A stretch of 64,000 bases of DNA. It comes from Flavobacterium pallidum (GTDB lineage: Bacteria > Bacteroidota > Bacteroidia > Flavobacteriales > Flavobacteriaceae). Below the pieces are notes generated by a model that made no database searches, had not been told where the DNA came from, and worked only from the letters and a program-made list of their open reading frames with translations. Shown in pieces: positions 9,021 to 17,271 of this stretch. The stretch spans positions 1,240,001-1,304,000 of the forward strand of contig NZ_CP029187.1 in the NCBI RefSeq assembly GCF_003097535.1. Reading direction: 5' to 3'. The position numbers and the translations under genes are program-made. Position 1 is the stretch's first letter; each line of letters begins with the position of its first letter.

Positions 9021-9505
9021 TGGGCGTTATTTAGAAAACAGGCAGTGGCTACCATTATCAATGATACAAATGTTGCGATACTCCTGATGCGGTGGTAAAA
9101 ATTCCAGGGATTTTCAAAATGCATCCTCATTTGCCGGATCTCATCTGCGGAAGCGCTACTGATATGAAACGCATCCAAAGCGTCATTCAAAGGAACATTT
9201 CCTGATATGGTCACACCAAAAGAACCTATAATGTATATCACGGCAGCAGCCAAAAGCCATACAAATTTTTGGGTATTATAATGCGCAAAAGTGGTTAATC
9301 CCAAAAAAACCAGCGTCCCGAAAAAACTCGCAAAGAATAATCCATTCACGATGGCACGGTTTATCGATTGCATAGCCGACAGGTATTCGGCATCCGGGAG
9401 CCGGCCCAATCCCGGATTTACAGAACAGGAATACGCATAATAAAGTCCGGAGATTAACGCCGTGCAAAGCAATGCCGGGATTAACGTGATGTTTTGTAGA
9501 TTCAT
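9005..9505 (-). CDS. DUF1772 family membrane protein
   Basis: A 166-aa integral membrane protein with four hydrophobic helices (about residues 7-28, 52-75, 80-100 and 142-160). The pattern SGLYYAYSCSVNPGL near the N-terminus and NVPLNDAL in the loop match DUF1772, a family that includes fungal anthrone oxygenases; the bacterial role is not established. The start ATG overlaps the end of the upstream cytochrome c gene by four bases (ATGA). The last few codons and stop come from a CAGT-rich repeat tract shared with the proC 3' end. Confidence 0.75.
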   Translation of the reverse strand: MNLQNITLIPALLCTALISGLYYAYSCSVNPGLGRLPDAEYLSAMQSINRAIVNGLFFASFFGTLVFLGLTTFAHYNTQKFVWLLAAAVIYIIGSFGVTISGNVPLNDALDAFHISSASADEIRQMRMHFENPWNFYHRIRSIATFVSLIMVATACFLNNAHATEN

Positions 9506-9792
9506 GATTTCAGTGTTTTTACATAGTCGGCTACGCGTTTGATTTCTTTATCCGTCAGGCGGCTTTTCCAGGAAGGCATGATGCGTCGCCCGTTGGAAAT
9601 TGTTGCAATCCTTTCGTTATCACCAACCTGGCTCCCTTTGAGATTTGTAGCGCCCCAAAGCCCTTTAGTGCCGTCTTTGCCGTGGCATTTGGCGCAACGG
9701 CTTTCAAAAATTTCCTTGCCGGTCTTTTCCGTTTTTTGGGCTTTTGCCGAAAGGCTGATCAGCAGTACAGCCAAAATCATTCGTTTGTTCAT
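9502..9792 (-). CDS. Small periplasmic c-type cytochrome
   Basis: A 96-aa single-heme cytochrome c. A signal peptide (MILAVLLISLSAKAQ) is followed by the heme-attachment motif CAKCH (Cys33, Cys36, His37) and a likely axial Met72 in RRIMPSW. The C-terminal helix (DKEIKRVADYVKTL) is typical of class I cytochromes. It should carry electrons in the periplasm; its redox partner is not encoded nearby, except possibly the co-transcribed DUF1772 membrane protein. In-frame codons give M1 at 9792 or M5 at 9780. Confidence 0.88.
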   Translation of the reverse strand: MNKRMILAVLLISLSAKAQKTEKTGKEIFESRCAKCHGKDGTKGLWGATNLKGSQVGDNERIATISNGRRIMPSWKSRLTDKEIKRVADYVKTLKS

Positions 9793-9901
9793 GGGTTACT
9801 TTTTCAGCAAATTTGCGATCTGGTGTGTTGCTGAAATTGTAAGAAAACGACATTTAATCAAAGTAAAAAGATACCTGATAAATTTCCTGTTTGCCAATTA
9901 T

Positions 9902-10705
9902 TTAATATAAAATAGGTGCTTCGGATTTACCGGAAAAATAATGCTTCGGATGGTATCCTGAAAATTCCCTGAAATCATGAATGAAATGCGATTGGTCATA
10001 ATAGCCGCAATCGTAAGCAATCTGCGTCAGCGAACGGCTTTGGTTTTTAGCTTCAGCAATGGCCGACTGGAAGCGGATGATCCTTGTAAAAAGTTTCGGG
10101 CTGAAACCCGACAGTGTCTTAAACTGCCGTTCAAACTGCCGTAACGAAAGAAATTGTTTCCCTGCAAGGGTTTCCACGTTGTGAATGCCTTTTGAAGCAA
10201 TGATGTGGCGTATGGTTTGTGTAATTTCCGGGCGTACTGTTTTTGCTTTGGCAACCTTCATTTCAAGGAATCGGGAGATAATGTTGATCCGCTGTTTATT
10301 GTCGGTGGCAAGCATCATCTGCTCTTCGAGCATATCGGCTTCGATGCCTAAAACAGTCTGCAAATCCGGCATGCCATTCGTCAAATCCGTTGCGGCAAAA
10401 TGGAATAATTCGAGCAGCGCATTTGGATATAAATACACGCCAAACAACCCGAAATCCCGTTTGATGATAAAGCGTTTAAAATGCCGTGATTGCGCCTGAA
10501 GCCCGGAACTGAAGCAATTTTCCACCTGATTATCCCCGTTAAGTTTGTCAAATTTACCTTTATAATGAAATAGCAATTCAGGACAGCCGTCAGCCATGCA
10601 CCGATGCACATAAGGCATTCCAGCAGGAACCTCACACTCGAGTGTCCAGAAAAACCGCACGTATGGTGCAAGATGGGCAGGCGGCGCAAAGGTTTGGTAA
10701 TTCAT
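9902..10705 (-). CDS. AraC family transcriptional regulator
   Basis: A 267-aa DNA-binding protein. Residues 1-150 form an N-terminal sensor-like domain beginning YQTFAPPAHLAPYVRFFWTLE, characteristic of DUF6597-type AraC regulators. Residues 160-260 carry two helix-turn-helix units with AGKQFLSLRQFERQFK and the C-terminal AraC signature IAYDCGYYDQSHFIHDFREF. The ligand is unknown. It lies 109 bases upstream of the cytochrome c/DUF1772 pair on the same strand, which may be its target, but a shared operator was not identified. Confidence 0.88.
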   Translation of the reverse strand: MNYQTFAPPAHLAPYVRFFWTLECEVPAGMPYVHRCMADGCPELLFHYKGKFDKLNGDNQVENCFSSGLQAQSRHFKRFIIKRDFGLFGVYLYPNALLELFHFAATDLTNGMPDLQTVLGIEADMLEEQMMLATDNKQRINIISRFLEMKVAKAKTVRPEITQTIRHIIASKGIHNVETLAGKQFLSLRQFERQFKTLSGFSPKLFTRIIRFQSAIAEAKNQSRSLTQIAYDCGYYDQSHFIHDFREFSGYHPKHYFSGKSEAPILY

Positions 10706-10756
10706 CTTTTATGCTTAAGCGATTCAAAGATACTATTTTACACCTTAAATAATCAA

Positions 10757-10788
10757 TAAAAAGCCCTGACAACAATTTGCTGCCAGGG
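10757..10788 (-). terminator. Rho-independent terminator of lepA
   Basis: On the minus strand CCCTGGCAGCAA pairs with TTGTTGTCAGGG (two G-U wobbles) and is followed by CTTTTTATT. The stem is better on this strand than on the plus strand, matching the direction of lepA. Confidence 0.75.
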
Positions 10789-10810
10789 TCATATATTTAA
10801 TTTTGCACTC

Positions 10811-10866
10811 AGCAACTCAGCAACTCAGCAACTCAGCAACTCAGCAACTCAGCAACTCAGCAACTC
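10811..10866. repeat. Seven tandem copies of AGCAACTC
   Basis: Seven perfect, uninterrupted copies of an 8-bp unit (56 bp), ending one base before the lepA stop codon. On the lepA strand the unit reads GAGTTGCT. The array lies between the stop codon and the terminator, so it should be transcribed in the lepA 3' untranslated region. Confidence 0.97.
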
Positions 10867-10867
10867 A

Positions 10868-12664
10868 TTAATCATTCAATTTCAAAACCGCCATAAACGC
10901 TTCCTGCGGAATCTCCACATTTCCTACCTGGCGCATGCGTTTTTTACCTTTTTTCTGTTTTTCAAGCAGTTTACGCTTACGCGAAATATCCCCTCCGTAA
11001 CATTTGGCGGTCACGTCTTTTCTTAATGCTTTCACGGTTTCACGCGCGATGATTTTTGCACCGATTGCGGCCTGGATCGGAATGTCGAATTGCTGGCGCG
11101 GAATTAACTCCTTCAGTTTTTCAGTCATTTTCTTACCGATGTGGTACGCGTTATCAGCGTGGATCAAAGCAGAAAGTGCATCAACAGGATTTGCGTTCAA
11201 TAAAACGTCCACTTTTACCAAATTCGAAGTACGCATCCCGATCGGGTGGTAATCGAACGAAGCATATCCTTTCGAAACGGTTTTCAAGCGGTCGTAGAAA
11301 TCAAATACGATTTCAGCCAAAGGCATGTCGAAATTCAGTTCGACACGCTCCGTTGTCAAATAAGTCTGGTTCGTAATGACACCCCGTTTTTCGATACACA
11401 ACGACATCACGTTCCCAACGAAATCAGACTTGGTAATGATGGTCGCCTTAATATAAGGTTCCTCTACACGATCCATCCTTGAAGGTTCAGGAAGGTCGGA
11501 AGGATTGTTTACGATAATCGGCGTTTCGGGATCTTTTTTGGTATACGCATTATAAGATACGTTCGGAACCGTCGTGATTACCGTCATGTCGAACTCGCGC
11601 TCGAGCCTTTCCTGGATGATTTCCATGTGCAGCATCCCAAGGAATCCACAACGGAAACCGAAGCCCAATGCCGCGGAACTCTCTGCAGAAAACACCAGCG
11701 ATGCATCATTCAGCTGTAGTTTTTCCATCGAGTTGCGGAGTTCTTCATAATCTTCTGTATCCACTGGGTAAATTCCGGCGAAAACCATCGGTTTCACATC
11801 CTCGAAACCAGTAATCATATTCGTGGTTGGGACTTTGGCATCGGTCAGGGTATCACCCACTTTCACTTCTTTGGCTTCCTTGATTCCGGAAATCAGGTAA
11901 CCCACATCGCCTGCAGATATGACCTGCTTCGGCACCTGGTTTAGTTTTAAAGTCCCGATTTCATCCGCAAAATATTCATTGCCGGTTGCCATGAACTTAA
12001 TTTTCTGGCCTTTTTTTATCTCACCGTTTTTCACACGGAAAATAACCTCAATCCCACGGAATGGATTATAAACTGAGTCAAAAATCAAAGCCTGCAATGG
12101 CTCTGCAGGATCGCCTTTGGGCGCTGGGATTTTTTCAATAATTGCCGAAAGGATGTTTTCCACGCCAAAACCGGTTTTACCAGATGCATGGATAATGTCT
12201 TCCAGTTTGCAACCCAAAAGGTCAATAATATCGTCACTTACTTCCTCCGGATTCGCGCTTGGCAAATCCACTTTGTTCAGTACGGGAATGATTTCAAGAT
12301 CATTTTCCAAAGCCAGGTATAAATTCGAAATCGTCTGCGCCTGAATGCTTTGTGCCGCATCCACAATCAAAAGTGCGCCTTCACAAGCGGCAATCGAACG
12401 AGAAACCTCATACGAAAAATCGACGTGCCCCGGCGTGTCGATCAAATTCAGGATGTATTGCTCGCCTTTATAAGTGTACTCCATCTGGATCGCGTGGCTC
12501 TTGATCGTAATCCCGCGCTCGCGCTCCAGATCCATGTTGTCTAGCAACTGCGCCTTTTCTTCACGCGCAGTCACGGTTTGCGTGGCACCTAAAAGTCGGT
12601 CGGCCAGCGTGCTTTTCCCGTGGTCAATGTGTGCGATGATACAAAAATTCCTAATGTGCTTCAT
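10868..12664 (-). CDS. lepA: Elongation factor 4 (LepA)
   Basis: Ribosome-dependent GTPase that binds ribosomes and back-translocates or remodels stalled complexes; it also affects initiation and 30S biogenesis. The 598-aa length is standard. The G domain starts at residue 4 with [10 protein letters not shown] (G1), DTPGH (G3) and NKVD (G4). Domains II, III and V follow, and the LepA-specific C-terminal domain carries [21 protein letters not shown] at 12664 begins [14 protein letters not shown], the family's usual start. It lies 52 bases downstream of the beta-propeller gene on the same strand. Confidence 0.97.
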   Translation of the reverse strand: MKHIRNFCIIAHIDHGKSTLADRLLGATQTVTAREEKAQLLDNMDLERERGITIKSHAIQMEYTYKGEQYILNLIDTPGHVDFSYEVSRSIAACEGALLIVDAAQSIQAQTISNLYLALENDLEIIPVLNKVDLPSANPEEVSDDIIDLLGCKLEDIIHASGKTGFGVENILSAIIEKIPAPKGDPAEPLQALIFDSVYNPFRGIEVIFRVKNGEIKKGQKIKFMATGNEYFADEIGTLKLNQVPKQVISAGDVGYLISGIKEAKEVKVGDTLTDAKVPTTNMITGFEDVKPMVFAGIYPVDTEDYEELRNSMEKLQLNDASLVFSAESSAALGFGFRCGFLGMLHMEIIQERLEREFDMTVITTVPNVSYNAYTKKDPETPIIVNNPSDLPEPSRMDRVEEPYIKATIITKSDFVGNVMSLCIEKRGVITNQTYLTTERVELNFDMPLAEIVFDFYDRLKTVSKGYASFDYHPIGMRTSNLVKVDVLLNANPVDALSALIHADNAYHIGKKMTEKLKELIPRQQFDIPIQAAIGAKIIARETVKALRKDVTAKCYGGDISRKRKLLEKQKKGKKRMRQVGNVEIPQEAFMAVLKLND

Positions 12665-12716
12665 ATGCTGTTTAATCGTGATTTTAATCTAAATATTGGA
12701 CCTAATGTAACAATTC

Positions 12717-14600
12717 CTATTTAATCTGAAAGATGTCGAGGTTGTTTTTGTTGATATAAAATACCCTGTTTTCCTCGTTATCAATGATGTATTTCGGACT
12801 GTTGTTTTCAAATTTAAGTTTGTCGATTTCCTTACCTGAGGTTTTTTCAACCTGTACCAGGAATTTATTCCCGGCTTTGTCTTTGGTGAAATAAAACGCA
12901 TAATTGCTGTTCATTGTGAAGGAATTCAGTCTTTCGGGGTTGTAAAGCATATCGGCTGCTTCGGCGTAATAGGCTGCCCTTTCAAGTTTTTTAGCCCCTT
13001 TTTCAACCTGGGCCGTTGAAGTTCCCGGTACACCGTATTGGCTTCCCAGTGCAGATGGCGATCCAGCCACAACATCAGCGGCACCGTCAACGGTAGAGGC
13101 GGCACTTGCGACATCCAATATCCCTGACGCGACATTCATCAGCTGCCTTCCTGTTTCGCCCGGAGTGGAATAATATTTTTGTGCCGTGATCTTGCCTTTT
13201 TCATCTAAGATCACATATTCCCACGGATTTGAAATAAAATATCCGGTCGCTGATTTTTCGAAGACATTCAGGTATCCGGGTTTCTTGATATTAAGGGACT
13301 GCCCGGTTTTTGGCAACAACCCTTTGTCAGGATTGTAGAGGTACAATGATTCCCTTCCCGTGCCGCATTCTACGACCAATACGCTTTTTGAGACTTCATC
13401 ATACGCTACGAGATTGGTGCTGTAACTGATGGTTCTTCTGAAGCTTTTCGCCTTGTCTTTGTTATCGATGTATCGGATAACCTGACTTGTAATGTACAGG
13501 TTTCCTGCTTCGTAAGGGTATTTTACATAACCCTGGCTTTCAAGAAAATCATAGTCTTCCTGCTCATAATTTGAGACAACGGCTTCCCCTTTTTTCCAGA
13601 CTTTCTTGCCTTCATTGTCAAGCAGCATCCTTTCGGCACCGTAATAAACCATGTAGCCATCTGCGGTTTTCTCGATATCATAAATTACTTTGGCCTGGAA
13701 ATTATCCTTCCATATTTTCTTTCCGCCGTAATCATAAGCCGCAATGCTTCCTTTACTTTTGATGAACAGTTTTCCGTCGATATCTTCTACCCACGCAAAT
13801 TTATCAGCCAGTTTTATCTTGCCGTTTTCTTTTCCGGTGTTGAAATCGTACAGCGTGATGCCATCGCCAAAAGTGCCCAATTCAGCCACGATGCCTTTGG
13901 TACCATCTACGATAAAAAGGTTTTTGCTTTGGGAATCGGTAAATAGAAGCCCTGATTTCATGTTTTCGTTCATCAGCACTTTTCCATTGTTACCGTCAAT
14001 CATAATGATCGATTTACCGTACATCAATGCGATTTTATAGTCTTTGGTGAAAATCAGGTTCCTAAAACTTTCCGGGGGATTGTCCGCGCTCAGTGCCATG
14101 GCCTTATCCATCAGGCTGGTCTTGATTTTTAAAGGGGTTGTCCACAATACTTTGGACGATCTCATGTCGAGAAGCGATAGGTTTTTTTCGCCTTTTTCGC
14201 CCTTGGTCATCACCAGGACGGCATAAAAATCAGGAAGCAATTCGAACGTTTCAATCTTATTCCCTTTTAGAAGTATATTGCCGTTACGGGTGTCAATCAG
14301 GGTTTTATATTCCAGGATGATAAACGGCGTATCTGCAATATTGTTGACAACTGAACCACCGTCGCCGCCGAAAGCAGAAAGTGAGCCCAATGAACCCATC
14401 GGCTGTCTCCAGATCACTTTGCTTTGATAGGGATCTATCCCGATTAATTCTTTGTTGGTTTGTACAACTGGTATTCCTGAAAAATCATTAAAGTAAACTT
14501 CTTTAAGGTTGTTTTCCAAAGTGACCGAACTGTCTGGCTTTCGCTGGGAATAGATTGATATTGAAACCAATAAAATACAATACGCGGTAATCTTCTTCAT
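12717..14600 (-). CDS. Secreted beta-propeller (PQQ/WD40-like) protein with Ala-rich insert
   Basis: A 627-aa exported protein (signal peptide MKKITAYCILLVSISIYSQ). From about residue 30 to 480 it shows repeated strand blocks of PQQ-like propellers, such as GIDPYQSKVIWRQP, DMRSSKVLWTTPL, MIDGNNGKVL and DYGGKKIWKDNF. Residues about 488-550 are different: small-residue-rich, mostly Ala, Gly, Ser and Val, probably helical, followed by more strands to the C-terminus (KNNLDIFQIK). No catalytic residues or lipobox are visible. I chose ATG 14600 because it gives the clean signal peptide; two Met codons lie upstream in frame. Function unknown. Confidence 0.72.
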   Translation of the reverse strand: MKKITAYCILLVSISIYSQRKPDSSVTLENNLKEVYFNDFSGIPVVQTNKELIGIDPYQSKVIWRQPMGSLGSLSAFGGDGGSVVNNIADTPFIILEYKTLIDTRNGNILLKGNKIETFELLPDFYAVLVMTKGEKGEKNLSLLDMRSSKVLWTTPLKIKTSLMDKAMALSADNPPESFRNLIFTKDYKIALMYGKSIIMIDGNNGKVLMNENMKSGLLFTDSQSKNLFIVDGTKGIVAELGTFGDGITLYDFNTGKENGKIKLADKFAWVEDIDGKLFIKSKGSIAAYDYGGKKIWKDNFQAKVIYDIEKTADGYMVYYGAERMLLDNEGKKVWKKGEAVVSNYEQEDYDFLESQGYVKYPYEAGNLYITSQVIRYIDNKDKAKSFRRTISYSTNLVAYDEVSKSVLVVECGTGRESLYLYNPDKGLLPKTGQSLNIKKPGYLNVFEKSATGYFISNPWEYVILDEKGKITAQKYYSTPGETGRQLMNVASGILDVASAASTVDGAADVVAGSPSALGSQYGVPGTSTAQVEKGAKKLERAAYYAEAADMLYNPERLNSFTMNSNYAFYFTKDKAGNKFLVQVEKTSGKEIDKLKFENNSPKYIIDNEENRVFYINKNNLDIFQIK

Positions 14601-14624
14601 TATTTTATTCATTAAAATGGACTG

Positions 14625-14632
14625 CAAAGCTA
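14625..14632 (-). promoter_or_regulatory. Candidate -7 element for the beta-propeller gene
   Basis: TAGCTTTG on the minus strand fits TAnnTTTG and lies 24 bases upstream of the chosen ATG at 14600, supporting that start. No TTG was found at the normal spacing. Confidence 0.4.
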
Positions 14633-14771
14633 ATCATAATACGCAAAGTATAAGGGTATTTGTGAAAATTTATGAGGTCGCTGAAATCATGTCATGATCT
14701 GCAGGTTTTCATTCTTTTTCCCCGCCAGGACATGCCCGCCTCCGCAGAAAATAAATAATGATGTGTGCCCG

Positions 14772-14996
14772 TTATGATTTCATCGGCGGCAGGTCAAATG
14801 CTTTGGCATCATGTTCAAAATGATTGCGGTGCGATCCGTCACAAAACGGTTTGTTCGCCGACAAGCCACAACGGCAAATGCTTAGTGTTGTCCTGCCCTG
14901 AAGGCCGTATACATTGCCGTCTTTGTCGACAATTTCGAAATCGCCTTCCACTTTTACCGAACCGTTACTGTTGATGGTTAATTTTGTTTTATTCAT
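14772..14996 (-). CDS. CDGSH iron-sulfur domain protein
   Basis: A 74-aa protein with one CDGSH motif: Cys41-x-Cys43, Cys52 and His56 in CRCGLSANKPFCDGSH. These ligands hold a redox-active, acid-labile 2Fe-2S cluster, as in mitoNEET-type proteins. The N-terminus is a short beta segment (KLTINSNGSVKVEGDFEIVD). There is no signal peptide, so it is probably cytosolic. The start ATG at 14996 was preferred over an upstream in-frame codon that would overlap the CYTH gene; the gap to that gene is 10 bases, so the pair is co-transcribed. Confidence 0.92.
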   Translation of the reverse strand: MNKTKLTINSNGSVKVEGDFEIVDKDGNVYGLQGRTTLSICRCGLSANKPFCDGSHRNHFEHDAKAFDLPPMKS

Positions 14997-15006
14997 ATGT
15001 TCTTTT

Positions 15007-15486
15007 TTAGTGTTTATTTTTCCATTCGGCATAAGGGTTTTTGCTTAAGTAAGCATTGTAATATTTTTCATCTCCGGTCACTTCTTTTCCGAGCCAATCC
15101 GGTTTTTCGAAAAGCTCATTTTCGTTGCGGAGTTCAATTTCCGCAATAAGCAAACCGTCGTTTTCGCCGTGGAATTCATCCACTTCAAAAATGTGTTTGC
15201 CGATGTTGACTTCATACCTTGTCTTGTCGATCATGCCATTTTCACACAGTGCCAAAAGTGGTTTGGCATCCATCAGTGACAATTCGGTTTCCCATTCCAG
15301 CCGTGTCGTGCCGCTTTCATTTCCTTTCCCCTTGATTGTCAGAAAACCGATTTCGCCCTTAATCCGGATCCTGACGGTGCGTTCCGGATGCGAATTCAGG
15401 TAGCCTTGCGCAATATGGTTTTTGGCGAAAGCCTGCTCCTTAAATTCATCAGAAATAACGAGAAATTTGCGTTCAATTTCTATCAT
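15007..15486 (-). CDS. CYTH domain protein
   Basis: A 159-aa triphosphate tunnel enzyme-like protein. It begins MIEIERKFLV, carrying the ExExK signature of CYTH proteins, and continues with the alternating charged strands that form the tunnel (RTVRIRIKGEIGFLTIKGKG, RLEWETEL, HIFEVDEFHG, LLIAEIELRNENE). Family members hydrolyse tripolyphosphate or ATP, or make cAMP, using metal ions; the actual activity here is unknown. ATG 15486 is chosen because the signature normally starts at residue 2-3. The gene is divergent from dinB and upstream of the CDGSH gene. Confidence 0.9.
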   Translation of the reverse strand: MIEIERKFLVISDEFKEQAFAKNHIAQGYLNSHPERTVRIRIKGEIGFLTIKGKGNESGTTRLEWETELSLMDAKPLLALCENGMIDKTRYEVNIGKHIFEVDEFHGENDGLLIAEIELRNENELFEKPDWLGKEVTGDEKYYNAYLSKNPYAEWKNKH

Positions 15487-15555
15487 TTGGAAATGTATTT
15501 TGTTCAAAAGTATCACAATTTTATCCATTAGGATAGCTTTTTTTCAAAACGTATT

Positions 15556-15563
15556 TAAATTTG
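15556..15563 (+). promoter_or_regulatory. Candidate -7 element for dinB, next to the start codon
   Basis: TAAATTTG ends only four bases before the dinB ATG at 15568. If transcription starts at the usual short distance from this element, the mRNA would have almost no leader. Confidence 0.45.
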
Positions 15564-15567
15564 TGGT

Positions 15568-16650
15568 ATGGATGATTTCAACCGGGACCGCAAGATTATT
15601 CACGTCGATATGGATGCGTTTTATGCATCGGTCGAGCAGATGGACAATCCTGAGTTACGCGGAAAACCAGTAGCTGTAGGCGGAAGCGAGACACGTGGAG
15701 TAGTGTCGGCGGCAAGTTATGAAGCGCGGAAATTCGGCGTGCGAAGTGCCTTAAGCGGCGCATTGGCAAAAAAATATTGTCCTGAAATCATTTTTGTACG
15801 CCCGAGATTTGACCGGTATAAGGAGATTTCGCAGAAAATCCGAAAAATTTTCCTCGATTACACGGATTTGGTCGAGCCGTTATCATTAGATGAAGCCTAT
15901 CTCGACGTGACACAAAACAAGAAAGGGAATCCGAGTGCGACGCTGATTGCGCAGGAAATCCGCCGCAGGATTTATGAAGAAACAGGACTGACGGCTTCTG
16001 CCGGAATTTCAATCAATAAATTCATTGCCAAGGTCGCTTCGGATTATAACAAGCCAAACGGGCAGAAAACCGTAACGCCTGATGAGGTGATTCTTTTTTT
16101 AGAAGCACTGCCTATCGGTAAGTTCTACGGTGTTGGAAAAGTGACCCGTGATAAAATGTACCAGCTTGGGATTTTTACCGGATTGGACCTGAAACAGAAA
16201 TCGGTGGAATTCCTTGAAAAGAATTTCGGGAAATCGGGCGTGTATTATTATCACATCGTACGAGGCATCCACAACAGTGAAGTGAAGCCGGAACGCGTGG
16301 CAAAATCTGTCGCTACGGAACATACTTTCAATGAAAACCTGACTTCCGAGATTTTTATGGAAGAGAAGCTGCAGACCATTGCAGGCGAATTGGAGCGCCG
16401 CCTCAAACGCTATAACATTGCAGGAAAAACCGTCACGTTGAAAATAAAATACAGCGATTTTACGTTGCAAACCAGAAGTAAGACGCTTCCTTATTTTATT
16501 TCAGATAAATCATTATTGTATGATACCGCAAAAGAATTGCTTTACCAGGAGCGCATGAAAGATTCCGTAAGGCTGCTCGGTATCTCACTAAACAACCTGA
16601 ACACGGAAGTGAAAAAAACCGTTGTCGTACAACTAAGGTTTGATTTCTAA
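15568..16650 (+). CDS. dinB: DNA polymerase IV (Y-family)
   Basis: Error-prone translesion polymerase that inserts nucleotides opposite damaged bases in DNA. The 360-aa length is normal. The catalytic carboxylates are in HVDMDAFYASVEQ (Asp14) and SLDEAYLDV (Asp108, Glu109). The thumb has the helix-hairpin-helix segment ALPIGKFYGVGKVT, and residues about 245-350 form the little finger domain. The C-terminus (VVVQLRFDF) is a plausible beta-clamp-binding region, as seen in many DinB proteins. It is divergent from the CYTH gene, and its promoter-like box abuts the start codon. Confidence 0.95.
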   Translation: MDDFNRDRKIIHVDMDAFYASVEQMDNPELRGKPVAVGGSETRGVVSAASYEARKFGVRSALSGALAKKYCPEIIFVRPRFDRYKEISQKIRKIFLDYTDLVEPLSLDEAYLDVTQNKKGNPSATLIAQEIRRRIYEETGLTASAGISINKFIAKVASDYNKPNGQKTVTPDEVILFLEALPIGKFYGVGKVTRDKMYQLGIFTGLDLKQKSVEFLEKNFGKSGVYYYHIVRGIHNSEVKPERVAKSVATEHTFNENLTSEIFMEEKLQTIAGELERRLKRYNIAGKTVTLKIKYSDFTLQTRSKTLPYFISDKSLLYDTAKELLYQERMKDSVRLLGISLNNLNTEVKKTVVVQLRFDF

Positions 16651-16655
16651 TGGCT

Positions 16656-16686
16656 AAACAACCGTTAAACTGTTGTTTTTTAACTT
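16656..16686 (+). terminator. Candidate terminator of dinB
   Basis: AAACAAC (16656-16662) pairs with GTTGTTT (16672-16678) across a 9-base loop and is followed by a T-rich run. The stem is short and AT-rich, so strength is uncertain. Confidence 0.5.
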
Positions 16687-16704
16687 TTTTATGTCGTAAT
16701 ACCT

Positions 16705-16712
16705 TAAATTTG
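16705..16712 (+). promoter_or_regulatory. Candidate -7 element for the PAS gene
   Basis: TAAATTTG fits TAnnTTTG and lies 14 bases before the ATG at 16727. No TTG was found at the usual spacing upstream. Confidence 0.4.
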
Positions 16713-16726
16713 TTTTTTTACTTTAG

Positions 16727-17242
16727 ATGAAAGAACTTAAGGTATATGACGAAAGTGTTGCCCGTTTCGGTGAAAGCCAGAAATCGGCAAAAGGACTGTT
16801 GCTCAGCTGGGACATTTTTTCGGTTCACCTTCAAAAGATCTATGGAAATACTTCCGACGTAAAGCAATTGGAAAGCCTGGCGAAACAAAACCGTTGGGAT
16901 TTTGATTTGAAGAATGTCCGCGGAATTACCTATGACACCGTCATTGTAGTCACCGACCCGGATATAAAAATTGTGTTCTCCACTACAAATATCGCCGCCA
17001 TGACCGGTTATGAGCCTTCGGAAATGATGGGGCAGAGCCCGAAAATGCTACAGGGCAAATCGACTTCAAAATCCGTGGCCAGGACCATACGTAAAGCGAT
17101 CAACAACCAGCAGCCATTTGAAGCAACAGTTGTCAATTACAGAAAAGACGGCACACCTTATGACTGCGTCATCACGAGTTTTCCCATATTCGATTCCAAG
17201 GGAAGGCTTTCGAATTTTATCGCATTTGAGAACGCGGCCTGA
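16727..17242 (+). CDS. Solitary PAS domain protein
   Basis: A 171-aa cytosolic protein with one PAS domain at about residues 65-170 (VVTDPDIKIVFSTTNIAAMTGY, GQSPKMLQG, KDGTPYDCVITSFPIFD). Residues 1-60 are a helical N-terminal extension. PAS domains sense small ligands, redox or light and usually drive an output domain; none is attached here. The segment equivalent to the LOV flavin-adduct motif reads GQSPKMLQG and lacks the reactive cysteine, so blue-light adduct chemistry is not expected. The gene starts 77 bases after dinB and is followed by an aldo/keto reductase. Its role is unknown. Confidence 0.85.
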   Translation: MKELKVYDESVARFGESQKSAKGLLLSWDIFSVHLQKIYGNTSDVKQLESLAKQNRWDFDLKNVRGITYDTVIVVTDPDIKIVFSTTNIAAMTGYEPSEMMGQSPKMLQGKSTSKSVARTIRKAINNQQPFEATVVNYRKDGTPYDCVITSFPIFDSKGRLSNFIAFENAA

Positions 17243-17271
17243 TCCTTATCTTTGCGGTCCAAATACCGATT

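Noticed and set aside
10811..10866. Possible CRISPR array
   Set aside because: The units are 8 bp and directly abutting, with no spacers and no cas genes nearby.
16727..17242. LOV photoreceptor
   Set aside because: The reactive Cys of the LOV motif is missing at GQSPKMLQG.
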